A stretch of DNA of 64,000 nt from Roseiconus lacunae (GTDB lineage Bacteria > Planctomycetota > Planctomycetia > Pirellulales > Pirellulaceae): positions 310,001 through 374,000 of the forward strand of contig NZ_VSZO01000053.1 in the NCBI RefSeq assembly GCF_008312935.1, read 5' to 3'. The notes beneath the pieces are model-generated. The model searched no databases. It had not been told where the DNA came from and saw only the letters and a program-made list of their open reading frames with translations. Of the stretch, positions 1 through 10,400 are shown piece after piece; the stretch's first letter is position 1, and each line of letters begins with the position of its first letter. Made by a program: the position numbers and the translations under genes.

Positions 1-1
1 A

Positions 2-745
2 GAGGTTCCTGCGAACGCCAAGCAACTTTCGCTCGGATCGAATCTTGCCCAGCGAGTCGGATTGCGTGCCGGAGACGAGACGTTGATCTTCGAAGAACCG
101 TTTGTGGTCGCCGGCGTATTTGAAAGCCGAAGTGTTTGGGAGAACGGATCAATGATCATGCCCCTGGATCAACTGCAGCAGTTGACCGATCGGGCCGGTC
201 AAGTTACCTACATCAACGTCGTTTTGGAAGCGTCGCTTGATTCCGATCAAGCCGACGAGATCGTTGCTTCGATCGAATCGATCGACGGACGGTTGCATGC
301 TTTGCCGACCGAAGAGTTTGTCGGCTCGGACACCCGCATGAAGTTGGCTTCCGCGATGGCGTGGATGACATCGGTGATTGCACTTGTGATTGGCGCGATC
401 GGTACGCTCAACACCATGATGACCAGCGTCTTAGAACGTACCCGTGAAATTGGTGTTTTAAGAGCGGTGGGGTGGCCAAAAAGAAGAGTCGTGCGAATGA
501 TCTTGGCCGAGTCGCTTTGTTTGTCGTTGCTCGCGACTGTGATCGGAAGTCTGCTCGCTTACCTGACCTGCGTGGGGCTAAGTCGTCATCCCGCCGCGAG
601 TGGCGTTCTTGTGCCCTCGATTGACACTTTGACCGTCATCGAAGGGGCTTTACTGGCAATCCTAATTGGATTGGCAGGCGCGATTTTCCCGGCATTAAGG
701 GCGGCATCGGTCCCGCCAACCCGGGCGCTTGGGGCAGCCGACTGA
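2..745 (+). CDS. FtsX/MacB-type ABC transporter permease, C-terminal part (cut by window edge)
   Basis: The reading frame is open to the left edge, so only the C-terminal ~247 residues are seen; the TTG at 62 is not the true start. What remains is the end of an extracytoplasmic MacB-type loop followed by the FtsX core: a membrane segment (MAWMTSVIALVIGAIGTLN), the cytoplasmic coupling stretch ERTREIGVLRAVGWPKRRV that is diagnostic of the family, and two further membrane segments (ESLCLSLLATVIGSLLAYLT and LTVIEGALLAILIGLAGAIFPALRAA). Such permeases work with a separate MacB-like ATPase to move lipids, peptides or antibiotics across the envelope; that ATPase would lie upstream, outside the window. 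It ends 183 bases before the PKS gene on the same strand, so it may export the PKS/NRPS product, but this is proximity only. Confidence 0.85.
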   Translation, partial: EVPANAKQLSLGSNLAQRVGLRAGDETLIFEEPFVVAGVFESRSVWENGSMIMPLDQLQQLTDRAGQVTYINVVLEASLDSDQADEIVASIESIDGRLHALPTEEFVGSDTRMKLASAMAWMTSVIALVIGAIGTLNTMMTSVLERTREIGVLRAVGWPKRRVVRMILAESLCLSLLATVIGSLLAYLTCVGLSRHPAASGVLVPSIDTLTVIEGALLAILIGLAGAIFPALRAASVPPTRALGAAD

Positions 746-928
746 GACTTTTCGCACGGTCAGTGAAAGATTGCTTGATCGATGCGCCGTGGTGCACACG
801 ATACCACCATAATCTGCAAGGATAAACGCGGTTGGGTAAACGACGCCGAATGGCGAAAATGCCCGGTGGATTGGATGTTGCGGAACGGACGTCGTACGAG
901 CAAGTTTTTTCAAAGGTGACCGAGCGAC

Positions 929-3900
929 GTGGGCGACGAATATCAACCGATTGCGATCATTGGTCTGGGCTGCCGTTTTCCGGGTGGGTGCGACAGCCCG
1001 GATGCGTATTGGGACCTTCTACAAAGCGGACGCGATGCGATTAGGATGACCCCTGCCGATCGCTGGTCGCTGGAAAAGTTTTACTGTGGTGGCCGGGCGC
1101 GACCTGGGAAAACGCAGAGCCAGTGGGGGGGATACGTTCGTGACATCGATCGATTTGATCCCGATTTATTTCGCATTTCGCCCCGTGAAGCGACGGCGAT
1201 GGATCCACAGCAGCGGATGTTGTTGGAGACCGCGTACCGAGCAAGTGAAGACGCGGGCATTTCGTTAGATCATCTTGCCGGCCGCAGTGTCTCAGTTCAC
1301 GTCGGTATTAGCAGTATTGATTATTCGATCGCCGCATTAAGCGCTCGCGACCGCGCGGTCATCGGTCCATACAGCAACACCGGCGGCAGTAGCAGCATCG
1401 CCGCCAACCGGATCTCGTATTGTTTTGATTTGCGTGGCGAAAGCTTGGCGATTGACACGGCCTGTTCGTCGTCGTTGATCGCGGTGCACTTGGCTTGCGA
1501 AAGTTTGCAAGACCCTGCCAACGAAATGGCGTTCGCAGGTGGCGTCAATGCCCTGTTGCTACCCGATTTTTATGTCGCTTTTAGCCAACTTGGCGTGCTT
1601 TCACCCGATGGTCGTTGCAAAACGTTCGATGCGTCCGCCAATGGGTATGTCCGCAGCGAAGGCGCTGGCATGGTGTTGCTCAAACGTCTCGACGACGCAA
1701 TCGCTGATGGTGATTCGATCTATGCGGTCATCCGGGGCTCGGCAACCAACCAAGATGGACGCACCGAAGGGTTGACCGTTCCCAACGGCAATGCCCAAGC
1801 AGAATTGATTCGGCAAACACTTCGAAGAGCATCGGTCTCTCCCAGTGATGTGAGCTACGTCGAAGCGCACGGAACCGGAACATCGGTCGGAGATCCCATC
1901 GAAGCTCGTGCGATCGGCAGTTGCTACGGGGCGATCAGCGGAACACCTTGTACCGTTGGAAGTGTGAAAACCAACATCGGGCACTTAGAAGCCGGTGCCG
2001 GGATCGCTAGCGTGATCAAGGTCGCGCTGGCGATGAAGTACCAAACTATCCCGGCGCATTTGAACTTCGAAACGCCCAATCCGGCGATTGACTTTGACGG
2101 TCTTGGCATATCGGTCACTAAGGAAACCACGCGGTGGCAATCCGATCGGCTTCGAGCGGCCGGCATCAATGGGTTTGGGTACGGCGGTGCCAATGCCCAC
2201 TTGGTGATCGGAGAATCCCCGGTCGCAACGGCGAGTGCTTCCGAATCGACGACGAGTCCTGCGTCTTCCGCCGACAATCAGTTGTTTTGCTTGCCCGTCA
2301 CTGCGCACAATCAATCCGCTCTCTTACAAACCGCAAACGCATGGGCTGATCAGTTGGCGGCTTCGAATTGCCCGTTGGATGCGGTCGTTGCTACCGCGAG
2401 CAGACGCAGAACGCACCATCCGTTTCGCAGCGTTGCGATCGGACATGACCGCGCGGCATTAGCGGCGCAGTTACGGGCGATTGCGAATGATCCTGAAACC
2501 TTCGTGTCGGAAATGAGGTCGGTCGACGGGACCACAGAAACACCGCCGATCGCGTTCGTCTGTAGCGGGCAAGGACCGCAGTGGTGGGCGATGGGGCGTC
2601 AGCTTTTGATGCATTGCCCGGTGTTTGCTGATGTCATCGACCGTTGCGATAAGGCATTCGGAAAGCACATCGATTGGTCACTCCGGGAGGAGCTACTGCG
2701 TGACGAGGCTGACTCTCGCATGCAGGAAACCTCGATCGCTCAGCCCAGTCTATACGCCTTGCAAATCGCCTTGGCTGCGGTCTGGAAAGAATCCGGAATC
2801 CAACCATCGATCGTCGTCGGACATAGCGTTGGTGAGATCGCTGCGGCGTATCTGTCCGGGGCGTTGACATTTGACGAAGCCGCGGCAGTTGCCGTCCATC
2901 GCGGTCGGACGATGGACCTTGCCACCAGCCGCGGTGCGATGATTGCCGTAGGACTGAGTCTTGAAGAAGCGAGCGGCTATCTCGTCGGCTTGGAGAACAA
3001 GATCTCGATCGCAGCGATCAACGGTCCGACTTCGTTGACCTTGTCAGGTTGCAAAGAAGCAATCGAAAAACTCGCCACACAACTGGAATCAGAGAACCTC
3101 TTTTGCCGGCAGTTGAAGGTCGATTACGCCTTCCATAGTCCTCTCGTAGATCCGGTTCGCGACGAGCTGCTGGAATCTCTTTCAAGTCTGGCCCCGAAAG
3201 CGTGCTTGGTTCCGATGATCAGCACCGTGACGGGGCAGCAAATCAGGGGCGAAGAGTTGGACGCCGAATACTGGTGGAAGAACGTTCGCCAGTCGGTTCG
3301 GTTTGCCGACGCGATGGATGTACTGGCGGAAAAAGACATCCGCTACGCAATTGAGCTCGGTCCACACCCGGTATTGACGTATTCGATCGACGAGTGCTTT
3401 GCGGCTCGTGGGAAATCCTGTGTCACCGTCGCATCACTGAACCGACGAGAGGACGACCGACAAGAAATTGCGACCGCGAAAGCGAACTTGTTCAAAGCGG
3501 GTTACCCCATCGATCTTGCCGTTTCTTCAGATCGGTTGCCGCTGGTGAAGCTGCCACCGCTAACAATGGTGACACGCCGACTCTGGACCCAGTCTCCGGA
3601 ATCGGTCGCGATGCAGGGGGCAGACTTTTGGCACCCAATCTTGGGAAACCAAACGGACGGAAGCACTCCGACGTGGGAAAATCGGATCGATTTGGATCAT
3701 CAAGCGATCCTCTCAGACCACCGCGTACGTCACTCGTGCGTCCTGCCGGCTGCGTCGTTGCTTCGGCTTTGCATGGCCGTGGGAGATCAAATTCACCCGT
3801 CTGAAAATGTTTCGATCGAGAATTTTCGGCTTCTCGGCGCGTGTCTTTTGTCTCCCGAGCAGCCGACGCGCCTGCAAACGAACTATGACGCACAGAGGCG

Positions 3901-6900
3901 TGTCATCACGATCGCACGGAGCGAAGTTGGTGGAAATGAATGGACTTCGGTCGCGACCGCCGACCTTTGTGTGTCAGTGACCGATCGACAGGAGGCTTCC
4001 CATCGATCCCCGAAAGCAGCGCAGTCCTACCCCACGACGATTCATGCGAGCCACCTTTATCGGCACTGCGAGAACCTAGGGCTCAACTATGCAGACCGTT
4101 TCCGCGGCCTTGTCACGGCAACGCGGCAAGACTACAAAGCGGCCGCTTCCATTAAGCTTCCCGAAGAACGTGAGATCGGAGATCACCACGATCTATTCTC
4201 CGTCGATAGTTCACTTCTTGATAGTTGTTTTCATACCATGGTGGTCGCCGACCCGGCATTCGACGATGCTTCCGGCGGCCTTTACCTTCCCAATCGCATT
4301 GCATCGTTCGATGTTTTCGGATCAATCGAACGCAATCTGACTGCGGTAGCAAAGATCAAACGTAAAGATCGGTACCGAATGGTTGCCGACCTTTGGATCT
4401 ATAACTCCGAAGGTCATCTTGTCGCCGCGATCGGCGGCTTCGAAAGTGTGCGAGTCTCGGGGAGCGAGCGTCAAGATTCGATCACGCCGCTACTGTATCG
4501 CTACTGCTGGAAACCGGCCGAAAGCACTGATCATTCGGCGATGGCTGAGACTCGCAAATGGGTTGTCTTTGCCGACTTGACCGGGCTGGCGGCGCAGGTT
4601 GTTGAACGATTGCCAGTCGGAGATCGTGTCATCACGGTCCAACACGGGAACGCCTTCAAACGCTTGGGCGAAAACTCATTCATCATTGACCCGGAAGACC
4701 GAAGTCATTTTGACCGTTTGTTGAGTGACGTCGGTGACGGCGTGACGGACTTGGTTTACTTGTGGGGAATCGATGTTCCAGAGAATGCTGAGCTTGACCA
4801 AAACGTCCTCGAAAAATCGACCATCTTAACGACAGTTGCCCCGACCCATTTGGCAGCTTCCTGGCAACGGGCGACCGAGCAATCAATCCAGCAGTCGACG
4901 GCACGTCTATTCGTCGTCACCAACAACGCACAACCCGCTGACCAAACCACCGACTCGATCGTTGTTGCTGCCGGTCCATTGGTCGGCATTGGTCGCGTCA
5001 TTGCCAGTGAAGTTTCGCGACTTGAGACTCGGCTAATTGACATTTCGACAAACGAATCCGGTACTCGTGAATCGTTGCTCGACGAATTGATTCGCCAAGC
5101 CGACCGCGAAGACGAGGTGATGTACCGTGATACGATTCGCTGGGTCCGACGCTTCGAGCCTTCTGAGAATTTAGCGTTGCGTCCGGAGAGTCAGTCACGA
5201 AGTCGCTGCCGGTTGCGGCGGGGCGAGTCCGCGGCGATCGACCAGTTGCATTATCAAAGTGACTTGCCGTGTAAATTGGCCGACGATGAAATTGAAATCC
5301 GAGTGTTCGCGTCCGGATTGAATTTTAGCGATGTCATGAAGTCGCTTGATCTGTACCCAGGCTTGCCGGACGGCCCGCCAATTTTGGGGGCCGAATGTAG
5401 TGGACAGGTCGTCCGAGTCGGAAAGTCAGCTAATGATTTCAATGTCGGTGACGAAGTCATTGCTGTCGCCCCGGGGGCTTTCGCGACGCACGTGCAAGTC
5501 AAACAAGACTTGGTCGCTCCAAAGCCAAAGGGTTTGTCACACCAACAGGCGGCCGCGATCCCGATCGCTTTTCTAACCGCAGAGTACGCGTTGAACGATT
5601 TGGCGCGGGTCCGATCTGGGGAAACGGTGCTTATTCATTCCGCTAGCGGCGGAGTCGGGTTGGCCGCAATTCAGTTGGCCAAGGCCGCCGGCGCAAGGAT
5701 TTTTGCAACCGCAGGCACCGATCAAAAGCGAAACTTTGTCGCCAATGCAGGGGCCGAATTGGTGATGGATTCGCGTTCGCTGCGATTTTCACGACAGGTT
5801 GCCGACTACACCGATGGACGTGGCGTCGACGTGATCCTTAATTCACTGCCCGGTGACGCGATCCGGCAAGGCCTTTCGATCTTGTCGATCGGCGGGCGGT
5901 TTCTTGAAATCGGTAAACGTGATATCTATGGCGACGCCCCGTTAGGAATGTTGCCGCTACGGAACAACCTCTCTTTCTTAGCGATCGATCTTGATCAATT
6001 GATTCGTCACCAGCCTCAACGTTTGGGCGAAATGTTGCGACGGATCGTCGATCAGTTCGATCGCCAGGAACTTGAACCGCTGCCCGTTGAAGTGTTTGAT
6101 GCGGACGAAACCAACCAATCGTTTCGCTTCATGCAACAAGCGAAGCATATTGGAAAGGTCGTCGTCGATTACACCGTCGAACCGTCTCGCGTGTTCGCCG
6201 GTTCGGAGGCATCGCTGCGATTGAAAGCCGATCGAACCTATTGGGTCGTCGGTGGCATGGGAGGTTTCGGCCTGCGGTTGGCTGAATGGCTGGCCGAACG
6301 GGGGGCCAAGCAAATCGCACTCGGCGGACGCAGTCGTCGACTCTCGCCGGAAGTGCTCGCTCAGGTTGCAGAGATCGAAACACGTTTCGGCTGTCGACTT
6401 CATCACTTGCCGGTCGATCTGGTCGACTTCAATTCGGTACGTGAAGCGGCAGAACAGATTGAATCGAACTGCCCGCCGCTCGCGGGTGTCTTTCACACCG
6501 CGATGGTTCTCGAAGATCGGTTGTTAGCAGATCTTGATCGCGAAACACTCGATCGGGTCCTTCGTCCGAAGGTTCAAGGGGGCTGGAATCTACACGACGT
6601 CTGCAGCGACTATGACTTGGATCACTTTGTGCTCTTTTCGTCACTCTCGAGCGTGTTTGGTCATGCGGGGCAAGCGAACTACGCGGCCGCGAATGCCTTC
6701 TTAGATTCCCTTGCCCACCATCGCCGCTTTATCGGATTGCACGGCGTCGCGATCAATTGGGGGCATGTCGGCGAAGTCGGTTATTTGGCGGCCCGCGATG
6801 AACTAAGCCAACGGTTGGAACGTCAGGGCGTGCTCACATTCACTGCCGACGAAGCGATGCGATGTCTCGAACACGCATTGATCGAAGATTTGACCGATCA

Positions 6901-7468
6901 AAGTGTCTTGCGAATGGATTGGAGCAAATGGCGGGGATTGGGAATTACCGGCGAAGTCTCTCCCCGATTTGCGCATCTTCTTCAAGGCAAAGCAGACGGT
7001 GTTGTCCAGTCGAATCGTCTCGCCACGGTCGACGAAATCCGCGATGCTGACCGACAATCCCAGCATGCGATGATCGCATCGATCGTCGGGCAAAAGGCGG
7101 CATCGCTGTTGGGAATCGAATTCAATGAGCTTCCATGGGATCGCCCCCTGCTATCGCTGGGGCTGGATTCGCTGATGGCGGTAGAGATGCGTAACTGGAT
7201 CGAAAACCGTTTGAAGATTGAAATGCCGATCGCCGACCTGATGCGTTCCGAAGGATTGAACGATCTATCACAAACCGCGGTTGAAATTTTCAACTCCGGC
7301 GTCGATCACGATGATCAACCGCCGATGGAAGTGGATGCGGATGACAACGTCGATCCGACACCGGCGTCCAAATTGCTGGAGCAACTGCCACACATGACGG
7401 ACGCATCGGTCGATGCGCTGCTGGCAAAAATGCTGAACCAATCAGAAGGTAAACTCGGCAGTGGATGA
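929..7468 (+). CDS. Type I reducing polyketide synthase, KS-AT-DH-ER-KR-ACP
   Basis: A 2179-residue single-module PKS. Ketosynthase (about 5-430): active Cys in DTACSSSL (C179), His in EAHGTGT (H314) and in NIGHLEAG (H352). Acyltransferase (about 545-840): GHSVGE nucleophile S633 and a YAFH motif at 733-736; extender choice cannot be read safely. Dehydratase (about 880-1150): catalytic H931 and Asp in LLDSCFH (D1098), but the usual Gly of HxxxGxxxxP is His. Enoylreductase (about 1420-1765): NADPH loop SASGGVGLAAIQLA. Ketoreductase (from 1771): GGMGGFG nucleotide site, SSLSS and catalytic Y1918 in NYAAAN. ACP: LGLDSL with phosphopantetheine Ser S2081. No methyltransferase, loading domain or thioesterase. 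All reductive activities look present, so a saturated chain is expected, used once or iteratively. The GTG start has AAAGGTG 10 bases upstream. It overlaps the NRPS gene by 8 bases, with a short C-terminal helix that could dock to it. Confidence 0.95.
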   Translation: MGDEYQPIAIIGLGCRFPGGCDSPDAYWDLLQSGRDAIRMTPADRWSLEKFYCGGRARPGKTQSQWGGYVRDIDRFDPDLFRISPREATAMDPQQRMLLETAYRASEDAGISLDHLAGRSVSVHVGISSIDYSIAALSARDRAVIGPYSNTGGSSSIAANRISYCFDLRGESLAIDTACSSSLIAVHLACESLQDPANEMAFAGGVNALLLPDFYVAFSQLGVLSPDGRCKTFDASANGYVRSEGAGMVLLKRLDDAIADGDSIYAVIRGSATNQDGRTEGLTVPNGNAQAELIRQTLRRASVSPSDVSYVEAHGTGTSVGDPIEARAIGSCYGAISGTPCTVGSVKTNIGHLEAGAGIASVIKVALAMKYQTIPAHLNFETPNPAIDFDGLGISVTKETTRWQSDRLRAAGINGFGYGGANAHLVIGESPVATASASESTTSPASSADNQLFCLPVTAHNQSALLQTANAWADQLAASNCPLDAVVATASRRRTHHPFRSVAIGHDRAALAAQLRAIANDPETFVSEMRSVDGTTETPPIAFVCSGQGPQWWAMGRQLLMHCPVFADVIDRCDKAFGKHIDWSLREELLRDEADSRMQETSIAQPSLYALQIALAAVWKESGIQPSIVVGHSVGEIAAAYLSGALTFDEAAAVAVHRGRTMDLATSRGAMIAVGLSLEEASGYLVGLENKISIAAINGPTSLTLSGCKEAIEKLATQLESENLFCRQLKVDYAFHSPLVDPVRDELLESLSSLAPKACLVPMISTVTGQQIRGEELDAEYWWKNVRQSVRFADAMDVLAEKDIRYAIELGPHPVLTYSIDECFAARGKSCVTVASLNRREDDRQEIATAKANLFKAGYPIDLAVSSDRLPLVKLPPLTMVTRRLWTQSPESVAMQGADFWHPILGNQTDGSTPTWENRIDLDHQAILSDHRVRHSCVLPAASLLRLCMAVGDQIHPSENVSIENFRLLGACLLSPEQPTRLQTNYDAQRRVITIARSEVGGNEWTSVATADLCVSVTDRQEASHRSPKAAQSYPTTIHASHLYRHCENLGLNYADRFRGLVTATRQDYKAAASIKLPEEREIGDHHDLFSVDSSLLDSCFHTMVVADPAFDDASGGLYLPNRIASFDVFGSIERNLTAVAKIKRKDRYRMVADLWIYNSEGHLVAAIGGFESVRVSGSERQDSITPLLYRYCWKPAESTDHSAMAETRKWVVFADLTGLAAQVVERLPVGDRVITVQHGNAFKRLGENSFIIDPEDRSHFDRLLSDVGDGVTDLVYLWGIDVPENAELDQNVLEKSTILTTVAPTHLAASWQRATEQSIQQSTARLFVVTNNAQPADQTTDSIVVAAGPLVGIGRVIASEVSRLETRLIDISTNESGTRESLLDELIRQADREDEVMYRDTIRWVRRFEPSENLALRPESQSRSRCRLRRGESAAIDQLHYQSDLPCKLADDEIEIRVFASGLNFSDVMKSLDLYPGLPDGPPILGAECSGQVVRVGKSANDFNVGDEVIAVAPGAFATHVQVKQDLVAPKPKGLSHQQAAAIPIAFLTAEYALNDLARVRSGETVLIHSASGGVGLAAIQLAKAAGARIFATAGTDQKRNFVANAGAELVMDSRSLRFSRQVADYTDGRGVDVILNSLPGDAIRQGLSILSIGGRFLEIGKRDIYGDAPLGMLPLRNNLSFLAIDLDQLIRHQPQRLGEMLRRIVDQFDRQELEPLPVEVFDADETNQSFRFMQQAKHIGKVVVDYTVEPSRVFAGSEASLRLKADRTYWVVGGMGGFGLRLAEWLAERGAKQIALGGRSRRLSPEVLAQVAEIETRFGCRLHHLPVDLVDFNSVREAAEQIESNCPPLAGVFHTAMVLEDRLLADLDRETLDRVLRPKVQGGWNLHDVCSDYDLDHFVLFSSLSSVFGHAGQANYAAANAFLDSLAHHRRFIGLHGVAINWGHVGEVGYLAARDELSQRLERQGVLTFTADEAMRCLEHALIEDLTDQSVLRMDWSKWRGLGITGEVSPRFAHLLQGKADGVVQSNRLATVDEIRDADRQSQHAMIASIVGQKAASLLGIEFNELPWDRPLLSLGLDSLMAVEMRNWIENRLKIEMPIADLMRSEGLNDLSQTAVEIFNSGVDHDDQPPMEVDADDNVDPTPASKLLEQLPHMTDASVDALLAKMLNQSEGKLGSG

Positions 7469-10400
7469 TCGACTGGACGGCTTATCGGAAAGCGAGAAAC
7501 GCAATTTGCTGGCTCGATTGTTGAAAGAGCAGGCCGAACGTGAATCGCTAGCCGCGAAAAGTGATCGATTCCCCCAGTCCGTTGGGCAGCAAGGTTTGTG
7601 GTTTGCCGCTAAACGCGAACCCAATCAGACCGCGTCGAATGTGTTCTTTCCCTCGCGATTCCGGTCGCACGTGGATTTGGAATCGCTCCATCGCGCGATC
7701 GACGCGTTGGCCGATCGGCACGACGCCTTGCGAACGGTGTTTCTTGAGAGCGACGACGGGCAACCGCTGCAGCGGGTACTCGATTCATTGCCGCCAGAAT
7801 TCAAAGTCATCGCGATGCCCGGTGCGAGCGACGCGGAGATACGTGCGCAGATGCGGCACGAATGTCTGCGACCGTTCGATCTGAGCGAGGGGCCACTGTT
7901 AAGGATCATCTGCTTTCAAGTGGCCGCAGACGATGTGGTCGTGTTAGCGACCACGCATCATATCATTGTCGACTTTTGGTCGTTGGTGTTGATGATGGGC
8001 GAAGTCGATCGATTGTACTCGATTTACTCTGATTACTCTGAAAACCCAGATCTGCATTCTAAATCGCCTGCGCCCGGACATCGAAAACTTCCTGACGCGG
8101 TTTGCAATTACCAAACGTTTGTTGCCCAGCAGCGACGATGGCTCGATAGCAAGGACGCTCAACGCTCGCTCAGGTATTGGACTGAACAGTTGCATGGAAT
8201 CAGTCTGATCCTGCAGTTGCCGACGGACTTTCACCGGCCTGCTCAGTTCACACATCGTGCCGGCGTTCATCCGATTTCGATCGATTACCAAACGACGCAG
8301 CAGATCGTGCGTCTAGCCAGGCAACTGGGGGTCACCGAAAATACGATCGTTCTGAGCTTAGTCCAAGTCGTTCTTGCTCGATTTTCTGGCCAACAGACGT
8401 TTGCGATCGGCATGCCGTTTTCCGGACGCAGCAACCGTGACTTTGAATCGACAATCGGCTTCTTCGTCAACATGCTTCCGATCGTCGCGGACGTGTCATC
8501 CAATCCATCTCTGGAGCGATTAGCGCAGGAGGTCGGGAAAAGCTTGGTTGCCGCGTTGTCGAATGAGCGAATGCCGTTTGCGGAGATTGTCAAAGCAGTC
8601 GGAGTTGCCCGTGACCACCGATACCACCCCTTGTTCCAAGCCTCTTGTACCTTTGAAAAATCACAAGTCAAAAGTGAAGTGGGACGGGCCGCATTTTTAC
8701 TGGCTAAGGATGAACCATCAACTCAGGCGAGCACCACGAATTTCGCCGGTTTACGACAAAGTACTTTCCCGATCGATCATCCGACGTGCCACTATGATTT
8801 GGAATTCGTTTTTGAATTCGGCGAATCGAATTTGCAGGGAATGATCTGCTACTGTGCTGATTTGTTTGATCCGTCTACGGTAGATTCAATCGCGAAATCG
8901 TTCGTACGCTTGGTCGAACGATTGGTATATGACCCGTCATTGCCGGTACTCGATGTTCCTTTGGTGGACCAGGTGGTTTGCGATCGACCTGCCGAGATGA
9001 CTGACGGTTGTTCGCTTCCGACGACCATTAGCGACCTCTTTCGAGATAGCCAGCACCCGTTAGTTACCGAAGCTCGTGAATTCGCGCACGCGTTGGTTCA
9101 AAATCAGGTCTCGCCGGGCGAGATTATCCCCGTCTGCATGCCCAAGTCGAAGGAGGCATGGATCGCGATCGTGGGAGTGATGTTAGCCGGCGCCATTCCG
9201 GTGCCGATCGATACCGATCAGCCTGCGGTAGGACTCGACGTGCTAAATCGAGACGCCGGTGTGGAAGCCGTTGTTTGCGATGCGAACTGTGATTGGATTG
9301 GCGTCCATGACGTCCGAGTGATCGATCCGCATTCACGAGAACGTGACGAAAGATCGCTCCCTGATCCATCGCCAGATCAGCCAGCCTACGTCATCTACAC
9401 ATCGGGATCGACAGGAAATCCGAAAGGCGTTGTTGTTCCCCATCGTGCGATCACAAATACGCTTCGATGGCGACAGAAAACAGTAGAACTCTGCGACGAC
9501 GACCGTGTGTTGGTGTTATTGTCCCATCAATTCGATGCGGCAATGGGAATTGTATTGTCGACCGTCCACCAAAACGCAACGCCGGTCTGGTCAAACTCGT
9601 CCGGTTCGGTTGATTTAGATCAATTGATCGACCAACTCCATCGCGAGAAAATCACAGTCCTGCCTGCCGTTCCCAGCCTGCAATCGGCGATCGTCGCACA
9701 TCATCGATTTGCGTCACTCCGTTCGCTGCGGCAGATCTGGTGTGGCGGCGAAACGTTGACTCATGACTTAGTCAACAAAATTCGTCGGTCGTTTACGGGA
9801 CTGATTTGGAATTTCTATGGACCTACCGAAGCAGCAGTTGAAGCAACGGCAATGCTAATCGATGGATCAATCGATGAACGTGGTCCCATTCCGATCGGGC
9901 GTGCGATCGATGGCGTCGACGTTAGGATCTTCGACGCTTGTCACACGCCACTTCCCGCCGGAGCGATCGGCGAAATCGCAATCTCGGGAACCGGACTCGC
10001 AACTGGTTATCTGAATCGACCGGAGTTAACTAAGCAGGCTTTTATTCATTCAAATTCTGTGCTCGATGAAAAAGGTCAACCGAAGCGGTTTTATTTGACC
10101 GGCGACCGAGGACGGAAGCTGGCGAATGGCGCGGTTGTCTTTCTCGGTCGCGAAGATCATCAGGTAAAGGTTGCCGGGTATCGGATCGAGCTCGAGGAAA
10201 TCGAGCGTCAAATCGAGTTCTGTGAAGGAGTTCGAAAAGCCGCGGTAGTCGTGTCGGAGCACCCGGCAACTGCGGGACGCTTGGTCGCATTTGTAGAACT
10301 GGAAAAAAGAAAAAGCATCGCCGAGTTACAACGAGAACTCAAACAAACACTTCCGGCCTACAAGCGTCCGAAGGTAATCAACGCGATCGAGCGAATGCCG

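Noticed and set aside
695-1044. Short frames on both strands between the ABC permease and the PKS (minus 695-946, plus 832-1044)
   Set aside because: They overlap the permease end or the conserved KS start and have no motif.
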